From Rhypophila decipiens (Eukaryota; Ascomycota; Sordariomycetes; Sordariales; Naviculisporaceae), in the NCBI GenBank assembly GCA_033297075.1, contig MU858172.1:49209-113208 (forward strand): a stretch of 64,000 bases of DNA. Reading direction: 5' to 3'. Below are positions 1 through 11,263 of the stretch, piece by piece. A program made the position numbers and the translations under genes. The stretch's first letter is position 1, and each line of letters starts with the position of its first letter. Under the pieces are notes generated by a model, which was given only the letters and a program-made list of their open reading frames with translations, made no database searches and was not told the DNA's origin.

Positions 1-2
1 GG

Positions 3-305
3 CTGACTGATGGCTCTGCCGCCGGGACAGGTAGGTATACGGCTGGCTGGCGGCACATCATGAGCGAGACGAAAGACGACGTGTGGCCGAATGCCGAAGC
101 CATTGCCCTGCTCATATTCGCCGCTGGGGCTGCCGACACGAGACCTCAGGGGAAGACCAAGGGCGGGTATACCGTCGCCCGAAGCTGGGACAGCATCCCT
201 GGGAGCTCTGACCCGGATAAGACGAATCTGAAGTGGGATAGTACTTATCCGTTCAATTCAGCGGCGGGAGGTGAGTTTGTCTTTTATGACGATTTGACTG
301 ACTGA
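3..305 (+). CDS. 3' end of an unrecognised protein (partial)
   Basis: The frame is open from the first bases of the window to a TGA at 303-305, so this is the last ~100 codons of a gene that starts outside. The first ATG inside the window (60) is probably internal. The tail is hydrophilic, has no cysteine, and contains the residues SWDSIPGSSDPDKTN and ends EFVFYDDLTD. I do not recognise a family. It could also be the last exon of a spliced gene. No neighbour explains it: the next gene, a broken HET gene, starts about 690 bp downstream on the same strand. Confidence 0.4.
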   Translation: MTDGSAAGTGRYTAGWRHIMSETKDDVWPNAEAIALLIFAAGAADTRPQGKTKGGYTVARSWDSIPGSSDPDKTNLKWDSTYPFNSAAGGEFVFYDDLTD

Positions 306-997
306 TCGCGCTTTTTAACTGACGAGATCGAGTAAGCTGGACTTGCTTGGTACACATAGGAATAGCCTGAAATGGGCCGATTTGCTTGTATATTGCATAT
401 AGATCTGCTCTTTTAATAATGAAATTTCATTCTACAACTTAAAATTAGTATTCAGTTCCCACATTTGATAGCTTGTTGTGACCTTTTTCTGACAGAACAT
501 TTGTTCCCTACCAACCAGCTTGAGTGTCATACTAGTAATTTCGTGATCGCACTCCTTGGAACTTTGAACTTTAATGTCAACTATTTATTCCCTAAGAGCG
601 CCTAAGTTTCCCATAACCACGTCTCATTGTTCTCGAACAAGGCTTGGTATTCTAAAACAAGAGATTCGGAACAGCGCAGCTTACTACAGATCTCATCCGA
701 GTATATGTCATTTATGTCTTTTACCAACACTGCGAAATGTAAAGAGATGAAAACTACAGGTAAGTGATAATCCTCTCTTAAAAGGTAAAAGATAAACTTG
801 TCCGGCGGTTTTGGTCTTGTCGGGCAATTTTGCACCCAATCAGAGGTTGTCATGCAACAACCGCACAGGCTAACGGTATAACGGTAGGCAGATGCCTCCC
901 CGCTTAACTCTTCACCGACATTTTCACGTTTGCTCACCCCATTTTCTACTTTCCCACCGATATTCCAGGAGAGTGGAACTAACTTCACTTCGCCAGG
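306..997. other. AT-rich spacer, no gene seen
   Basis: This spacer lies between the partial gene and the HET pseudogene and is visibly AT-rich. A 128-codon open frame on the minus strand (602-988) shows no recognisable motif and overlaps the likely promoter of the HET gene, so I do not call it. Confidence 0.5.
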
Positions 998-2953
998 ATG
1001 GACCTGTATAAACGTCTCCCCCTTGACAAAACCAAATCCGAGATCAGGCTCCTCTGCCTCACCTCGTGTGAGCCTCCTTCACCCTCGTCTAATTCCTCTC
1101 GCCCGCTGCTTTCCGGCTTCCTTGGTGTTGTGCGGCTCGAATCCCTGGGCCAACGCCGTCGGCGACTTCCCTATCGTGCAGTCTCATATGTCTGGGGCGA
1201 GCCCGACTTCTCCGACACGCTGATCCTGAATGACGGATACCGGCTCGCCGTGACGCCGACTGTCGTCGACGCCCTGAGCAACTTCTGGCACCACGCCGGT
1301 CCGCAGCCCGTCGCGAAGGGCTGAGGTTTTGGGGACAGCGAGGAACTCAGCGATAGCGAGCTGGGATGTTGGCTGAAGGAGGAGGAGGAGCCGCAGGCCC
1401 TGCTGCGGGACCCTCCTGGAATGCTCTTCTGGATCGACCAGGTGTGCATTGACCAGCGGAACGCAGAAGAGCGCGGCCACCAGGTCGGATTGATGTCCAA
1501 GGTGTATTCCTGGGCGTGGCGGATCCTAGTATAGCTAGGCAAGGTCGAGGCCGCAGCAGACGGGTCAGGGGAACAGTTGCTACGACAGAGTCAGTTCGAG
1601 ATATTGTACTCATATAAGCGTCCGCGCGAGTTCTACACGGAACCCATCGGGGCACTTAATGATCTTGACTTGGAAAGTTTGAGGCAGAATCTGATGGTAT
1701 TGCTATCATCGACGTGGTTCACGCGCATTTGGGTCGTCCAAGAGTTTGCCCTGAGTCATCATGTATCCCTATACTACGGATCAATTCGCATCCGTCGCCG
1801 GGTCATTGACCATCTATCCGATATCTTCCGGTGGCTATCCAGATCATACATGCTGGATCGTATGCCGGCCCGAGTGCAGTCTTCGCTTCGGAACTGCAAT
1901 GCCATGAGTACCCTCCGACACTTAGGAGGACGAGATGATTTGTTTCGCGTGCTGTACGCCCAATCATTCTGCTCCGAATTCAACTGTACGGATTCGCGCG
2001 ATCGTATCTATGCTCTTTTCGGATTCCTAGGTCATGAAAAAGAGCTACCTTTTCAACCAGACTACGAGTCCCCTGTCACGGAAACCTACAGTATGCTAGC
2101 AACGGCCTGTCTTGAGCAAGGTTTGATTGTAAGGTTGCTGTCCTTGGCCGGACTTCGAGAAGAACCAGGCAACGGGATTGGGAATGATGACTACATCCCT
2201 TCATGGTGTCCAACACATCAAACTACGACGTCGAACAGCAGATATTTGCGAATGCACTTCAAGTTGACTCTCGAATCTTCGGCGCCCCGCGTGCAGCATC
2301 AGGCCCTCGGCGACCAGCTTCGGATCTGGGGCAGGATTGACGGCGACGCGATCAAAGATGCAGGCCTAATTGTCGACGGATCCCGATATGGCGCTTCGGC
2401 CCTCGATATCATTAAATGGATTCAAGACCACCCGTCCATCCCATCTCCCAACCGCGGCGATAAGAGCAACCGGGAATCTGCACAGGACACTCTGGCACGC
2501 CTTATGTCATTTGACTCGAGCCTCTCCCTCCCCTTTAGTACCTCGCTTGAGGCGTTCAAAGACTGGCACAACTTCGTCAACACCCATCAGCCATCCTCCC
2601 GGTGCTTCTCCTATCCCAGTGGTAAGCAGCACTCGAGGCAGCAGTCAACAAGAGAGGCAGAAGAGGTCGCCTCCGAGGTTGGTCATTACGGCACTTTCTT
2701 CCAGGATGCTATACATGACCACAGACTATGTCTCACAACCGCAGGCCGCTTTGGCGTATTTCCGCGCCTTTCGCAGGTCGGCGATGTGATTGCTCTCATT
2801 CCCGGGCTTTCTTTACCATTGGCCCTTCGACCCGTAGCACGGGAAGCAGGGGAACAGCAGTATTTGCTGGTTGGGGCTGCGTTTGTCTTGGACTTGCCCA
2901 AACTACCATGCCAGACTCCGGAGGACGAGTCTACCTGGATAGTTCTTGTGTGA
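998..2953 (+). pseudogene. HET (heterokaryon incompatibility) domain protein, broken by two stop codons
   Basis: One frame from ATG 998 to TGA 2951-2953 encodes a HET protein of about 650 residues. HET domains are N-terminal cell-death modules in fungal incompatibility. Signature blocks are visible in order: YRAVSYVWGEP, LFWIDQVCIDQRN, VYSWAWRILV and WFTRIWVVQEFAL, followed by DSRDRIYALFGFL. The frame is interrupted by TGA at 1322-1324 and TAG at 1532-1534 and is otherwise open. At the TAG the family normally has Trp (V-W-L-G), so TGG to TAG is the simplest change; the TGA is also one transition from CGA or TGG. I see no GT-AG intron of acceptable length that removes either stop. The part after 1535 is long and well conserved, so inactivation looks recent. 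What is seen is the motifs and stops; loss of function is inferred. Confidence 0.85.
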
Positions 2954-3499
2954 TGACTACGTGGTCTCTGCTCGTTCTTTTACCCTGATCTCTCTCCGCG
3001 AGCGTTTGATGCCGTGCTTTGCGAGTTCGAAGGCGATAGCAGGCTGGAACATGGGTCGCAAGTCAACCTTGCAGAAGAGCTGCTGCTGGATTCCCCAAAT
3101 GAAGGCCGGCGTCTGGTCCGAGATAAACATGCTCCTGTCTCTGACCCTCCCCTCCCCTCTCCTCCGTCTTGTATATCTATTTAAACCACGCATGGGCAAG
3201 AGCCTCCTCAGCTGTTATACGTTTTCTCGGGTCTATAACAAGGAGAGAGCTGAGCAGAGAAAATACTTTGTCCTGTTCGGACCGGGGCAAGAACCTCCTG
3301 CCTAATCCTGCAACCGGTGAATATACTATGCTCTAATTCGGGAATTAGCTCAAGTCACGCAGCCTTGTTAGGAAGCCACAATAGGAAACGGCCTTACATT
3401 CAGAGTCCGAGCACGGTCCACACGCGGCGAACGGTAAGGTTTTAGTTTGGCACCATCGAATAACCTACGTATTTTGAACGTCCCGTTAGCTTTTGCCCG
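2954..3499. other. Spacer between HET pseudogene and kinase fragment
   Basis: Short open frames occur on both strands but none has a recognisable motif or a coherent splice pattern. It probably holds the 3' untranslated region of the HET gene. Confidence 0.4.
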
Positions 3500-3964
3500 T
3501 CAATGTACCGCAACAAGATGAGAACAGGATTGGTTGGGGGCGATGTAGTTAGAACAAAAGGGCCAATACCAGGGGCACTTAGCCTTGGCCTTAGACACCA
3601 GAAACTCGCCCAGGTCGGTGTTACACACCCTCTCCATGACGGCAAGATGTTCGTGGAGCCCGGCCAGGTGTGTGAATAAGGAGGACGCGGACAGGTCGGG
3701 GGCTTCAGGTTTCAAGCCCCATGCGATGTCCCATTCTGCAAGTAGCAACAGATCCATAGTGATGCAACCCATACTCCATATGTCCTCTGCTTCAGAGTCA
3801 GCGGGCGACTCTGGCTTCAAACCAAGAAGCTGTTCAGGCGCCCGATACTGCATACAGTGAGAGGCCGGGAGCAAGCAAAAGATATCTGCCCCGGAGAATT
3901 GGAAACCTGTATAAGCAACTTCTGGTCGATGAAGACCTGCAGTGACAGAGTGATGCTGTGACAA
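3500..3964 (-). pseudogene. Protein-kinase C-lobe fragment
   Basis: The minus strand carries the second half of a protein kinase: YRAPEQLLGLKPE corresponds to the activation-segment APE block and EDIWSMGCITMDLLL to the F-helix DxWSxG block, as in SRPK/CMGC-like kinases. About 75 further residues follow. The N-lobe, the HRD loop and the DFG motif were not found in the next kilobase upstream (3965-4378), although a plausible intron acceptor lies near the start. At 154 codons it is too short for a kinase, so a gene remnant is more likely than a working gene. Divergent splicing of upstream exons that I failed to recognise is the alternative. Confidence 0.5.
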
Positions 3965-4378
3965 TCAGCTTTTTTCCCCGGTAACAGGTGCAACAAAACA
4001 CTCTTGGAGGAGCAGCTAAAAATGACTCTAACTTACACCGTACTTGCTGGAACAAATGCCAAGAGACTTGCCGAATTCGGTCATAGTGTAGCCCCCCGGT
4101 TTGGTATGATGGTAGTCTTGTGATCTTAGATGGACTCGAGCGTGGGAGGTTTGTAGGCGGAGACGGGTAGTCACCCTGGAAAAAGACCATTGACTCCTGA
4201 CTGCTCTGTAAATATTTCTGGAGGCCAGAGGTATCCATAGAGATCGACGGATCAATATGTGTCGGGCAAGAAGAACCGAACCCCGGTGACTGCAGCGCAT
4301 CTGGTCTGTTGGGCATTTGCTCTGTACCATTCGAGATTATCTCATCTCAAGACAGGTCAAGGGTCAAACGACGCTGCT

Positions 4379-5949
4379 TCATGGGAATATCATAAGGCAC
4401 GAAATGAAGGTCGGTACAGGTGGTTTGAGGGGCTGGAAAGAGGGTGCACCGGGATCTTGGTTGGGGATCTTGAAAACTTTGATTCTCTTCCGCCGCGAGA
4501 CCACTGTAACACGGACAAGCCCGTTGATATCTTCATCGTCGGATTCCAGGTCCATATCCTCGTCCCCATCGCGGTTCCTCTTCCGGTGGCCCAACGTCGC
4601 ATATTTAGGTCTCTTTTGGGCCCGTTCCCAAGAATCGTGATCATGTCTGCGTTTTCTCTTGGCCGTCGCCTCATCAGAAGGGCGCGGAACGTCAAAAGAA
4701 ACTCGCCCGAACTCTGGAGCTCTCCAACCAGTGGAAGGCTGCGGAGGAAGAACGATATCTTCAAGCTCAACCACTCGTGTGAAGAACATGTTGCAGCCCT
4801 GGCATTGCACTTGGGTACTGGTATCACTGCCTGATTGAGTTTTGCACCATGGGCAGGTCGCCAAATGGCCGCCGGGAGTCCCATGCTCGGCCTTGGCTTC
4901 TGCATCCTTGCAGAGAAGGCTGATCACGATCTTTTGATGGGGCAGGAATGCCTTATCCCAGGCCTTACTCTGATCGATCTCGCGGCGAATGGCCTGCTCG
5001 ATTAGACGATATCGTCTCATGCGAACTCGTCTGGCCCCCCGCGCGTCTCTGAACTTTTCGCTCAATACAAAAGCAAATGCGTCCCACGTGGTTATCGTGT
5101 TGAGGTGAATGGGGAATTCTCTCCCGATAGCATCTTGGATGGTGAAGTAGTATCTGTCCTCGGGTGCACGTTGCTGGAACGAGGTAAGCAATAATCGGAA
5201 GCTTGCAAGCTCCAGGGAAAGTGATAGAACTGTCGAAGCAATATGTGATGCAGACTGGCGGATTTCGAGCGTCGTTTGCGTTAAGGAAGCGACCTTTTCA
5301 AGAAGCTGCCGACCAATGCCGGTGACACAGCTCATCAGGGTTCTTCTAGTGGACTCCAATTCTCTTTTGTTATCTTGCCGTGTTTCGCGCCCAGCAGCTG
5401 CAATGGCATCGATGACTTCGTCGTGATTCCGGTCCAGCAAATGCCTAGAATCCTGAATGTCAGTATTTAGAGACAAGACTGGCCAGGTATTTACCCGTTC
5501 TACACTTACAACGTCATGGCCTCCATTAGCATCCTCAGGGTCACTGTGTACCCAGTCACCTGCCCTTTGAACTTCTCGATATCCTTCTCGTCCATCTTGA
5601 ACTGGACCTTCCTGGCCACATCTTTGAGGCGGTTCCCGGATCCACCGGGGATGAGACTAGGTCGGAACTTTTGTAGCTTCTCGTTGAAACCTTTTAGCGT
5701 CTGTTGAATCTGCACGATGCTCTTCGAAGCTGATTCACATAGACAGGGGGCAACAGTCACACGTCGCGGGCTGCGAAAGATCGAATCGACTTCTTGGATG
5801 GCGCTACCGAGGATGGTCAGGCTCCGGACCAAATCCTGGTATGCCTTTGAAGATCCGCGACAATCATCTAAGCAGACGATGATGTCTTTGACCAAGATCC
5901 CGAGGGCCAAAAGGTCACCGAAGGACCCGAACGTTAGAGCCAACTCCAT
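4379..5949 (-). CDS. Fungal STAND-type N-terminal plus ubiquitin-like (ULD) domain protein
   Basis: Two exons, 5949-5510 and 5444-4379, are joined over a 65-nt intron (donor GTAAGT, branch CTGAC, acceptor TCTAG), giving about 501 residues. I start at Met 5949 (MELALTFGSFGDLLALG) because relatives begin with this helical block; an in-frame codon 81 nt upstream is less likely. Residues 1-145 are the helical fungal N-terminal domain that often fronts NLR-like proteins. A coiled stretch (150-235) follows. Residues ~244-325 form the ubiquitin-like block: YYFTIQDAIGREFPIHL, then the WDAFAFVLSEKF segment. Around 350-375 there is a CPWC...CQGC pair that may bind zinc, then a basic KRKRRHDHD nuclear-localisation-like tail and an acidic run. 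Relatives are common but uncharacterised. A role as adaptor or small sensor in the same world as the HET and NLR genes nearby is inference. Confidence 0.8.
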
Positions 5950-7491
5950 GTTTGATGGGTAGCTACGGAGTGATTGAAAATTGACGGGATCAAGACCTGA
6001 AAATGAGCGGGCTTGGGCCAAGCACCTCACTTCACAGCCACAGAAAGTTGCGGGCGGCCTCTCAGCTGTATTGTACCGAGACTGAGAGTGTTTCCAGACA
6101 GTTGCTGACAGGTGGTCGCCACCGCTGGCTACATCTCAAGGAAGGTCAGACGGGAAGTTGTTGAGTAGGTTCCGTTTGAGAAACATCTATTGGTCCAATG
6201 GCGAGCTGATTGCAGTATTGTTGCACATAGTGCTCTAACGCGCCTCTGTGTGCAATTCCGCGGTATGGTGTTAGCTTGTCATCTTCTCGACCCAATTCAG
6301 TGCTCTTTAAATCAGTGAAATGGCAGCCCTGAGTCACCCTGCATACGCCTCTGGTCCCGGCAAGAATGGAGGAGCCACCTTCCTTCTCGTCCCGACCTAC
6401 CGACCTGCAGCCCGGCGATGTTTGGGAATCTTCCCGTTCCGGAAACAAAAACTGCCTGCAAAGTCAGGAGCGGTCTTGTGCAAAAGGATTGGATGGGAAA
6501 CTAGGTAATTTTACCACATAATATCGAGACTACCATAATGATCCTTTATGGAATGGAGGAGCACCCTTTCTCTTGGCAGTTGTATAGAGACATGGAGGAT
6601 GCTGGAGGTGATGACAGGCAGTGGGGTGATATGAAAGACCGTTGTGGTGGTGACTTTGTCTACTGGTAGAGGTTGAATGTTTGTCTTTTCCAGGTGATTG
6701 TTCACCAGAACTACCTGGAAATGAAGCCTTATTAGAAGCGGGGATACTTTCAATGTCGACAAGGAGGAAGGTACTGACCCGGTAGGTGCCTTGCCTGCCT
6801 GCAGAGGCAACTTAAGACTCGTCATATTAAATGTATAGAGGAATGAGCGAGCTGCGCAAATGCTGTTTGTCTTACAATAGATGCCTTTATTTGATAGGGG
6901 AGAGAGGTTCCCCTGTTGAAAAATGGCATGAGCAGGGGCACGACCTTCTCGTCAGATCGAGAAACACCTACATAGGGCTAGGGTGCAGACTGGGAACTGC
7001 ACCTTCTCTTGACCATTTAACTTTATTAAGAGTGACGTCATTCTAGCCATTTCTCAACGAGAAGGACCTCTTGCTGTCAATTCCATTTCTCAGCGAGAGA
7101 GACACAAGGTAAACAGTGGAATTACACCTTCTCTCGCATTTTGTGGCTGAAAGAAAACGCCATACAAAGTTAAACTTTCATTGTTCTAGGGATTGATTGC
7201 CCTGGTTCTCGTTGTGTTGAGAAAATTCGTGTTAAACTTTATATTGGGAACTTTCCTAGCCCGGTGCACTGGGTTTGCTGGCTTTAACGTCGTGGATCTT
7301 GTCGCTCCAACGTACAGCTACAGTGATTCTTCAACATACTTTTCTTCACCTAGCTGATCTTGTTTCCGTGTTTGTTCAATTCCATTTTTGCCTTGTTTGC
7401 CCTTGCTTGATGGTCTATTTGAGTGTGCTGACAAAGGTTTAGGACAACCAACGTTACAACCACGACAAAGAGAGAAGATCGAGACGATACG
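5950..7491. other. 1.5-kb spacer without a supported gene
   Basis: Only short frames without known motifs were seen (for example 6146-6448 and 6511-6825, both minus). From about 6900 to 7140 there are scattered CTTCTC/GAGAAG-type short inverted words, but no organised terminal repeats. Confidence 0.4.
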
Positions 7492-7923
7492 ATGGCCCCC
7501 ATTGGGCCTCGAGATGCGGCGCCAATGCCCGAATGTGCTAATTGGCTTCCCTGGGTGTTGACCGTCGCGGCGTTCGTGGGCTGGGCCGTCCAGGGCGTTT
7601 ATGGGTGGTGGACGGCGAGGAAGTTGAAGAAGGAGATTTCCCGGCTGAAGAAGGAGATTGACCGGCTGCGGAGCGAATCTCAGCGCCTGGTAGGCGCTGA
7701 CTTCTATGCCTCGGGGGTCGCCCATCTGATGGCCCCGGCTGTGGTGGCGGCAGGTGGTGCGACGCCGGCGCGTGTTGTGCTACCGCCGTTGGTTGTCCCC
7801 GGGCCTGGGGCGGAGGTCTCGGCTCCCCCTTACCCAGCAGGTATGTCTGCCAGTGCCTTGGCCGACGAGTGGCTTCGGGCGATTGCCCTCTGCCGGAGTA
7901 TTATCTCCGGCCCTGCGGGTTGA
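7492..7923 (+). CDS. Small single-pass membrane protein with a coiled coil
   Basis: A single-exon frame of 143 codons starts at ATG 7492 in a favourable context (ACGATGGCC). Residues ~18-40 are hydrophobic and rich in Trp (WLPWVLTVAAFVGWAVQGV), followed at once by a basic heptad-like coiled coil, ARKLKKEISRLKKEIDRL, and then a Pro/Ala/Val-rich tail ending at TGA 7921-7923. The pattern predicts a short tail-anchored or type II protein. No family is recognised. GC content is much higher than in the flanks, which supports coding. A shadow frame on the minus strand covers the same bases but lacks such structure. Confidence 0.55.
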   Translation: MAPIGPRDAAPMPECANWLPWVLTVAAFVGWAVQGVYGWWTARKLKKEISRLKKEIDRLRSESQRLVGADFYASGVAHLMAPAVVAAGGATPARVVLPPLVVPGPGAEVSAPPYPAGMSASALADEWLRAIALCRSIISGPAG

Positions 7924-8609
7924 GGAGGAAGACGAGGATAAGAAGTAACAGAAGGTAGCGATTGTGAGGCTGATGGAATCATTTAACATTCAGATTCAGG
8001 GTCTTGCAAGTCGACATGGCTGGATGCATCAGATGGAAAGAAAAAGGAACGATATTTTTAGTGGATAAGAAAACACTAATGGAATTACCAACCAAATCAT
8101 AACTCACAGTCGCACAGAATGATGCAAAGTTGAAGGAAACCTCGAAGATTCAAGCCTCAAGCGATGACAGTACTACATGTACCATAGCGAATGCTGGACA
8201 AACGCAGGACAGAAAGAAAAGCAGGTTGTGATTATGACAAGGGAAATGATAAGAGTGGGCAAAAGAAAAAAAAAGAAAGAAAAAAAGAACAAGGTGAAGA
8301 GTTTGGTCCGCTCGGAAAAAGCAAAGTATAATATGCGCTTGAGCGAACAACCTTTACCTCACGTCCTAGAAAAAGTGAGTACAGAATAACCGACAGGAAA
8401 CCAAATCCAACTTTCTGTCAACCAAGATGAGAAACCCATCCTCTCAATGTTGTTCTCCCGGTACCTACTAGTACTCGGCGATCATGATACAACCTGAAAG
8501 GCTGAGTGAACCTGAGACCCTCGGTGAAACCAAAATGTACTAACTAACGCAGCAAGCCAGCTGATCCCGCCAGAGCAGACAATAATCTCAGCGCCTTGTC
8601 CCCGAGACA

Positions 8610-9158
8610 CTATTTCCCTGGTCTTCTATTCAGAAATCTCCTTCCTGGTGTATCTCTGGTGCTCTTCCTAGGAATGAGACCAGGCGGCGCCGGCTTCCAA
8701 GAAGCCGGAAGCCAAAACTTGCACTTCCTTATCGCGCAACAATAATATTTGTCATCCGCCCAGGATGTGCTCGAATGGCGATCCAGTCGGGAATAATTTC
8801 CACAATTGCATGTGCGATTCTGGGGATGAACACCCTGCGCATCCGCCCAGGTAATCCACCTATCTTTGTTTCTTTTCGAGGGACAGGAGAGACAGATGTA
8901 GTAGGGTCTGCCGTCTTTATTTGTGCGTAACTCGGATCTTCTATTGCATTTTTTGGCTTCGCAATAGGGGGGAAGTACGTTGTTGAAATTGACCGGTTGG
9001 CCGCGCCGTTGTTTGGCTATGTGAACGTGAGAGAACTCTTCTGGTTCCTGTTCTGGTTTTAGGTCTTTGATATCTTCTTTGATAAAGCTGGTATCGTTGT
9101 GCCGGTGGGAAGAATTGAGAAATTCCGTCTCGGATGGTTCGACTTTGATGGCGGTCAT
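8610..9158 (-). CDS. Small protein with two GRF-type zinc-finger-like modules
   Basis: Single exon, ATG 9158 to stop 8610, 182 residues. The first ~60 residues are acidic and repeat Glu-Pro. Two cysteine modules follow. The first has CEAKKCNRRSELRT, GRPYYICLSC and WITWAD, the usual GRF layout (C-x-C, basic patch, GRxYYxC, WAD). The second is shorter: CNCGNYSRLDR, KYYCCAIRKCKFW. GRF fingers bind single-stranded nucleic acid in topoisomerase III, APE2 and NEIL3, but here they are not attached to an enzyme. The C-terminus is basic (TRDTPGRRFLNRRPGK). The domain call rests on spacing of Cys and aromatic residues; the function is unknown. Confidence 0.6.
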   Translation of the reverse strand: MTAIKVEPSETEFLNSSHRHNDTSFIKEDIKDLKPEQEPEEFSHVHIAKQRRGQPVNFNNVLPPYCEAKKCNRRSELRTNKDGRPYYICLSCPSKRNKDRWITWADAQGVHPQNRTCNCGNYSRLDRHSSTSWADDKYYCCAIRKCKFWLPASWKPAPPGLIPRKSTRDTPGRRFLNRRPGK

Positions 9159-10220
9159 ATTGTTTCGGGTTGTTTGGAATCGGATGACTTGGCGAGGTTC
9201 TTGACTGTAGAAAGGTAGAGAGGACGGAAGAATCGAGTGGTTGTTAATGACTTAAGGTTGCTAGTAAGGACGTACCGGTAAGATATATTGGTTTAGGTAT
9301 AAACTCTAGAGACTATTAGAAAAAGAAAACGGGCTAGGGAAGTACTTGAGGGGATCTGGGCCTTAAAAGCAGAAAGGATGTGAAAGAAAAACCCCGCCCG
9401 GATTGCCCAGCATTGCACCTACTTGATGGCTGCATCCTTAATGATGAAGAGCAGAGACCTGCCTGCGTTGTATATTCAGTTGATACATAGACAGTATTCC
9501 ACGGTAAATAATCAACATATACGATTTGACCAGGCCCCTTGCTCGCGACTCGAAAGGCCTTGATATATTCAAGCCACGTAAATGCATTGTTTCGATAATA
9601 AATATACATCAATAAAGTCACTGACAGGTCTAGCAACCTTGTTAACGAGGTAAACCAACATGACTATTTACCGTGGAATACTGTAATCGACCAAAGATCA
9701 TACAAGCCAGCCAAAGCCCGTGGGGTAGCCACGTTGAGGTGCATGTGTGAGTGAAGACAGTGGATTTGGGGGCTCGTTTAATGTTCCTATTACCTCTACG
9801 AGACCATCGAGTGATCCTGCCAAGTTCGACTTCCCATTAATGTTGCCATTCGGACCAATGATACCGACAGATCATATCTTGTCATGTCTGTTTGCTTCGT
9901 GCAGAAGTCTAGCTACATGCATGAAGGAGGTCAGGCATGCAAAAGAGTCTGGTGTGTTAACATCTTATTGGAGACTGATTGTATGCAGTATCATATGTGC
10001 AAGCCACAGCTGAGTCACTTCTCCTCTTCAAAGCAAACATCTGTGCAAGAATGGACATTAGTATTACATAAACCGCCTGAACCGTCAAAAGTGCGCTTTG
10101 ATTCAAGCTCAATCAATTATCACAGGCCTAGCTCAGTTGGGTAGTCCCTATACTCTCAGCCCAACTTATCCGGGTCCAATAATCTTGCACACAAACTTAG
10201 ACTGTCATCTGTCAACCCAT
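9159..10220. other. Spacer, no gene seen
   Basis: Only frames under 110 codons without motifs occur. A 16-base word (TATTTACCGTGGAATA and its complement) appears at 9490-9510 and 9663-9680 in opposite orientation, suggesting a small imperfect inverted repeat, but I could not define element ends. Confidence 0.35.
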
Positions 10221-11263
10221 TCAGTAAGTTTGAGTCTTGAGCCAATCCTTGACAGCCTGTTTCACATCAGCCGAATTGATCGCCTTCAGACCAAGCTTCT
10301 CATTGTCAGCATCCTCCGCCTTGTACCCGTGACCGTGGCTATCTCCAAAGTTGTACGCCAGCAAGAAGGGAACAAACGAGGCGCCATAGTTGCCCTGTGC
10401 AATCGCCGCCTTGCCGGCCTCCTCGAGATCAGACGTCTTGACAGGAATGACCTGGAACTCGGCGCCAAGCTCCTCCTCGATGATCTTCTTGACCTGGTTC
10501 TGCGTAACGATAAACTCGGCCACGGAGATGTACTGGTTGGCCGTCTCAGACTCGCGCTGCAGGACAGAGACGACGGCGTCGGCGACAAAGGCGAGTCGTG
10601 AGGTGGCGACGGTCTGATTACCCGAGTCGTAGACCTTGATGGTCTTGTTCTTGAGGTCGAGGCCAAAGAGGCCGGCGGAGAGGCCCTAGTTTAGTCCAAG
10701 GTTAGTAAGGTTCCCTGCTGAATCAAGACTAGAATCGCATGTGAAAGACTTACCCAGTCGAAGAAGGGCTCGGTGGCAATGCCAGTCCAGCTGGTCGCCG
10801 GGTGCGCCTTGGTCTGCTCAATCAGATACTCGAGGGTCTTGTGCTTTCCGCCGAGAAGAGTGTTGAGAGTCTGGTGCTTGATCTTGGCAGGGTTATGGCC
10901 GAACTCGGAAGGGATGATGCGTTTTGCGCCGGCCTTGATGGCAGCGTCAATGATGGGGTTTTGCTCGCCAACGGCAGCGCTGGCAACTGTGATGACGACG
11001 GCGTCTTGGCCCTCGAGAGCCTTCGTGAGAGACTCGACCGAGGAGAAGTCGGCCTTCTTGACGTTGGCACCCTCGGGCTGTGTGGATGTGGAAGATTCAC
11101 GGGCGATAGCCGTGACTTTGAAACCGGCCTTGATGAGAGCTTGGGTGACGGGCTTTCCGACGTTGCCAGAGGCCTGCAAACGGCTGGATTAGTATGTGTG
11201 GAGAGATGGGATAGATAATCTGCAATGACTTACGCCAACAACTGCTACTGTCTGGATGGCCAT
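10221..11263 (-). CDS. NmrA-like / isoflavone-reductase-like NAD(P)-binding protein
   Basis: Three exons on the minus strand: 11263-11234, 11173-10754 and 10685-10221. They are separated by a 60-nt and a 68-nt intron, both with GTAAGT donors and TACTAA branch sites, and together encode 304 residues, the usual family length. The dinucleotide-binding loop is rebuilt across the first junction: VAVVG joined to ASGNVGKP gives the GxSGNxG motif of the atypical short-chain dehydrogenases. Further family blocks are AGAKRIIPSEFGHN and TGIATEPFFDW. Members act as redox sensors (NmrA) or as reductases of phenolic substrates; the sequence does not settle which. The protein should be cytosolic, with no signal peptide. 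It stands alone, with no biosynthetic genes beside it. Confidence 0.9.

Noticed and set aside
10126..10200. tRNA-like A-box (TAGCTCAGTTGG) in a GGCC context
   Set aside because: No matching B-box (GGTTCGAATCC type) and no cloverleaf-compatible acceptor stem downstream; judged chance.
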